Shown: in pieces, positions 62,714 through 64,000 of the stretch
Layout of the letters: the number at the start of each line of letters is the position of its first letter
Numbering within the stretch: position 1 is the first letter of the stretch
Source of the DNA: Plantibacter sp. VKM Ac-2880
Lineage (GTDB): Bacteria > Actinomycetota > Actinomycetes > Actinomycetales > Microbacteriaceae
Assembly: GCF_015351235.1 (NCBI RefSeq)
Contig: NZ_JADKSJ010000002.1
Location: forward strand, 1,178,001-1,242,000
DNA length: 64,000 bases
Reading direction: 5' to 3'
Program-made: the position numbers and the translations under genes
The notes under the pieces: generated by a model
Database searches by the model: none
What the model was told of the DNA's origin: nothing
The model's input: the letters and a program-made list of their open reading frames with translations, nothing else

Positions 62714-63171
62714 CAGCGGTTTTGCTTCCAGCTCGGGGCCTCACCGGCGTCGAGGATGCGCGCGTCGGGCAGCCCGTCGAGCCCCGTCTCTGCGCCACCA
62801 GGCGTGTACACGACCGACAACCGCAGCGGACGCCACGTCGTGTTGTAGGTGGAGTGCACCGTGTCCTTCGGGATGTAGACGGCGTCACCCTCGCGGATCG
62901 GGAAGGCCGGGCCGTCACCGACCGTCTGGACCCCCTCGCCGGAGATGACCGTGATGACCTCCTCCTCGCCCGGGTGCTGGTGCGGTGCGTGGCCCTGCCC
63001 GGGGTAGACGATGACCTCGCCCACGGTGAGGCCGGCACCTTCGTCGAGGTGCGGGGTGACGAGCCACTTGATGGTGCCCCAGTCGAAGACCCTCGTGGGG
63101 ACCTCGTCCGGGCGGCGACCGGCGGTGGCCGGGGTGATGGGTCGTGCAGCGGTGTTCGGGGTGTCGGTCAT
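62713..63171 (-). CDS. Cupin-domain protein, first of a pair
   Basis: A 152-residue cupin. The first motif is GQGHAPHQHPGEEEVITVIS (His, His, Glu) and the second EGDAVYIPKDTVHSTYNTTW (His). The N-terminal 40 residues are polar. The fold usually binds Fe, Mn or Zn. With the second cupin, an epimerase and a PEP-hydrolase-like TIM barrel it forms a four-gene unit of unknown pathway. Whether the two cupins act as one heteromeric enzyme cannot be told. Confidence 0.87.
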   Translation of the reverse strand: MTDTPNTAARPITPATAGRRPDEVPTRVFDWGTIKWLVTPHLDEGAGLTVGEVIVYPGQGHAPHQHPGEEEVITVISGEGVQTVGDGPAFPIREGDAVYIPKDTVHSTYNTTWRPLRLSVVYTPGGAETGLDGLPDARILDAGEAPSWKQNR

Positions 63172-63218
63172 GGGGTGCTCCTCGTCGAGTGGGTGGTGCG
63201 GCAGGCGCCGCGGGTCGG

Positions 63219-64000
63219 TCAGCGGGTCGGGATGGCTTTGAAGTCCTCGATCTGCCGCTTGATGGCGCGTTCGGTCGGCAGCCGCTCCGCCGAGGACGCG
63301 CCGAAGAAGCCGGCGACCCCCGTCGTGTTGGCGAGGATGAAGGCGGCGTCCTCGGGTTCCGCGATCGGGCCGCCGTGGCAGAGCACGACGACGTCCGGGT
63401 TGATCGCGACGGCCGCATCCCGCATCTCCTGCACCCGGTGCGCAGACTCCTCGAGGGAGAGCGCCGTGGTCGCACCGATCGTGCCGGCGGTCGTCAGCCC
63501 CATGTGCGGGACGAGGACGTCGGCTCCCGCCTCGGTCATCGCGACCGTCGACTCGAGGTCGAAGACGTACGGCGCGGTGAGGAGGTCGCGTTCGGCCGCG
63601 AGTCGGATCATGTCGACCTCGAGGTCGTAGCCCATGCCCGTCTCCTCGAGGTTCTGGCGGAACACGCCGTCGAACAGGCCGACGGTCGGGAAGTTCTGGA
63701 CGCCCGTGAACCCCATGGTCTTGAGCTCGTCGAGGAAGCGCTCCATGATGCGGAACGGATCGGTGCCGTTCACGCCCGCGAGCACGGGGGTGTCCCGCAC
63801 GATCGGCAGCACCTCGCGGCTCATCTCGACCACGACCTGGTTGGCATCCCCGTACGCCAGCAGCCCCGAGAGCGAGCCGCGACCGGCCATCCGGTACCGT
63901 CCCGAGTTGTAGATGATGATGAGGTCGACGCCGCCGGCCTCCGCGGACTTCGCCGAGATGCCGGTACCCGCCCCGGCACCGATGACGGCCTCCCCTCGCG
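63219..64000 (-). CDS. Phosphoenolpyruvate hydrolase-family TIM barrel (5' end outside the window)
   Basis: At least 260 residues are visible, and the frame continues off the end at 64000. The text includes [20 protein letters not shown], then [20 protein letters not shown] and [19 protein letters not shown], with [15 protein letters not shown] and [19 protein letters not shown] later. This matches the PEP_hydrolase / Tm-1-associated TIM-barrel family (PF09370-type). Members occur next to Tm-1-like ATP-binding proteins and have no firmly established reaction. A gene for such a partner may lie just beyond the window. It is cotranscribed with the two cupins and the epimerase. Confidence 0.85.
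   Translation of the reverse strand, partial: RGEAVIGAGAGTGISAKSAEAGGVDLIIIYNSGRYRMAGRGSLSGLLAYGDANQVVVEMSREVLPIVRDTPVLAGVNGTDPFRIMERFLDELKTMGFTGVQNFPTVGLFDGVFRQNLEETGMGYDLEVDMIRLAAERDLLTAPYVFDLESTVAMTEAGADVLVPHMGLTTAGTIGATTALSLEESAHRVQEMRDAAVAINPDVVVLCHGGPIAEPEDAAFILANTTGVAGFFGASSAERLPTERAIKRQIEDFKAIPTR

Overview
This window is high-GC DNA (about 70% G+C) from an actinobacterium. Densely packed genes, frequent GTG starts, ATGA/GTGA stop-start overlaps, a DUF222/HNH protein, and intergenic repeats built on a TTCGACA(A/G)GCTCAGGGACC core all point to the family Microbacteriaceae. The genus cannot be fixed from sequence alone. I see no rRNA, tRNA, transposase, integrase, phage or CRISPR genes.

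Layout. 1-4022: histidine-degradation operon (hutU end, an M20 amidohydrolase, hutF, hutI), with genes overlapping by 4 nt. 4147-8252: a peptide/amine-type solute-binding lipoprotein behind two overlapping FAD amine oxidases. 8454-13024: glutamate dehydrogenase, an MFS carrier divergent from a GntR/FCD regulator around a perfect palindromic operator, and pheA with a terminator-like hairpin in its leader. 13316-20757: a DUF1023 hydrolase, phosphoglucomutase, a VanY-type carboxypeptidase, an esterase and a 14-TM DHA2 exporter. 21010-23610: a GH1 beta-glucosidase with a LacI-type operator and its probable LacI regulator. 23613-30677: an orphan beta-class DNA methyltransferase, PPK2, a permuted lipoate ligase, a FAD oxidase and a lipase. 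31002-36788: CorA, an autoregulated MarR-MFS pair and membrane proteins. 36857-40334: the conserved but functionally unresolved trio of permuted ATP-grasp, alpha-E and transglutaminase.

40609-53823 reads as a sugar-catabolism region. It holds an aldo/keto reductase, an SMP-30 lactonase, a LacI regulator, an SDR and CMD pair, a three-gene sugar ABC importer without its own ATPase, a second aldo/keto reductase and a GH2 beta-galactosidase. Two divergent promoters between the SDR and ABC operons each carry a TTGAAACG-type operator, so one LacI protein probably controls both arms. 53801-59720: an SQR-like flavoprotein, small proteins, and a MarR-controlled luciferase-like oxidoreductase with an F420-reductase-like partner. 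59730-61395: a decayed RHH antitoxin-like gene beside a DUF222/HNH gene. 61444-64000: an epimerase, two cupins and a PEP-hydrolase-family TIM barrel.

The most unusual signal is a set of short palindromic repeat families. One family, a 97-98 bp imperfect hairpin with conserved ends (core CAACTCCTGC and its complement), lies between genes at 34142-34239. A second copy sits inside the beta-galactosidase gene at 52456-52552, where it is read through in frame and adds about 33 residues at the domain 3/4 boundary. Other families are a composite GCGCTGACG-ended element (4007-4133, 20777-20929, a solo end at 36826), an 83-90 bp hairpin at 50524-50613, and tandem TTCGACAAGCTCAGGGACC arrays in four intergenic gaps.
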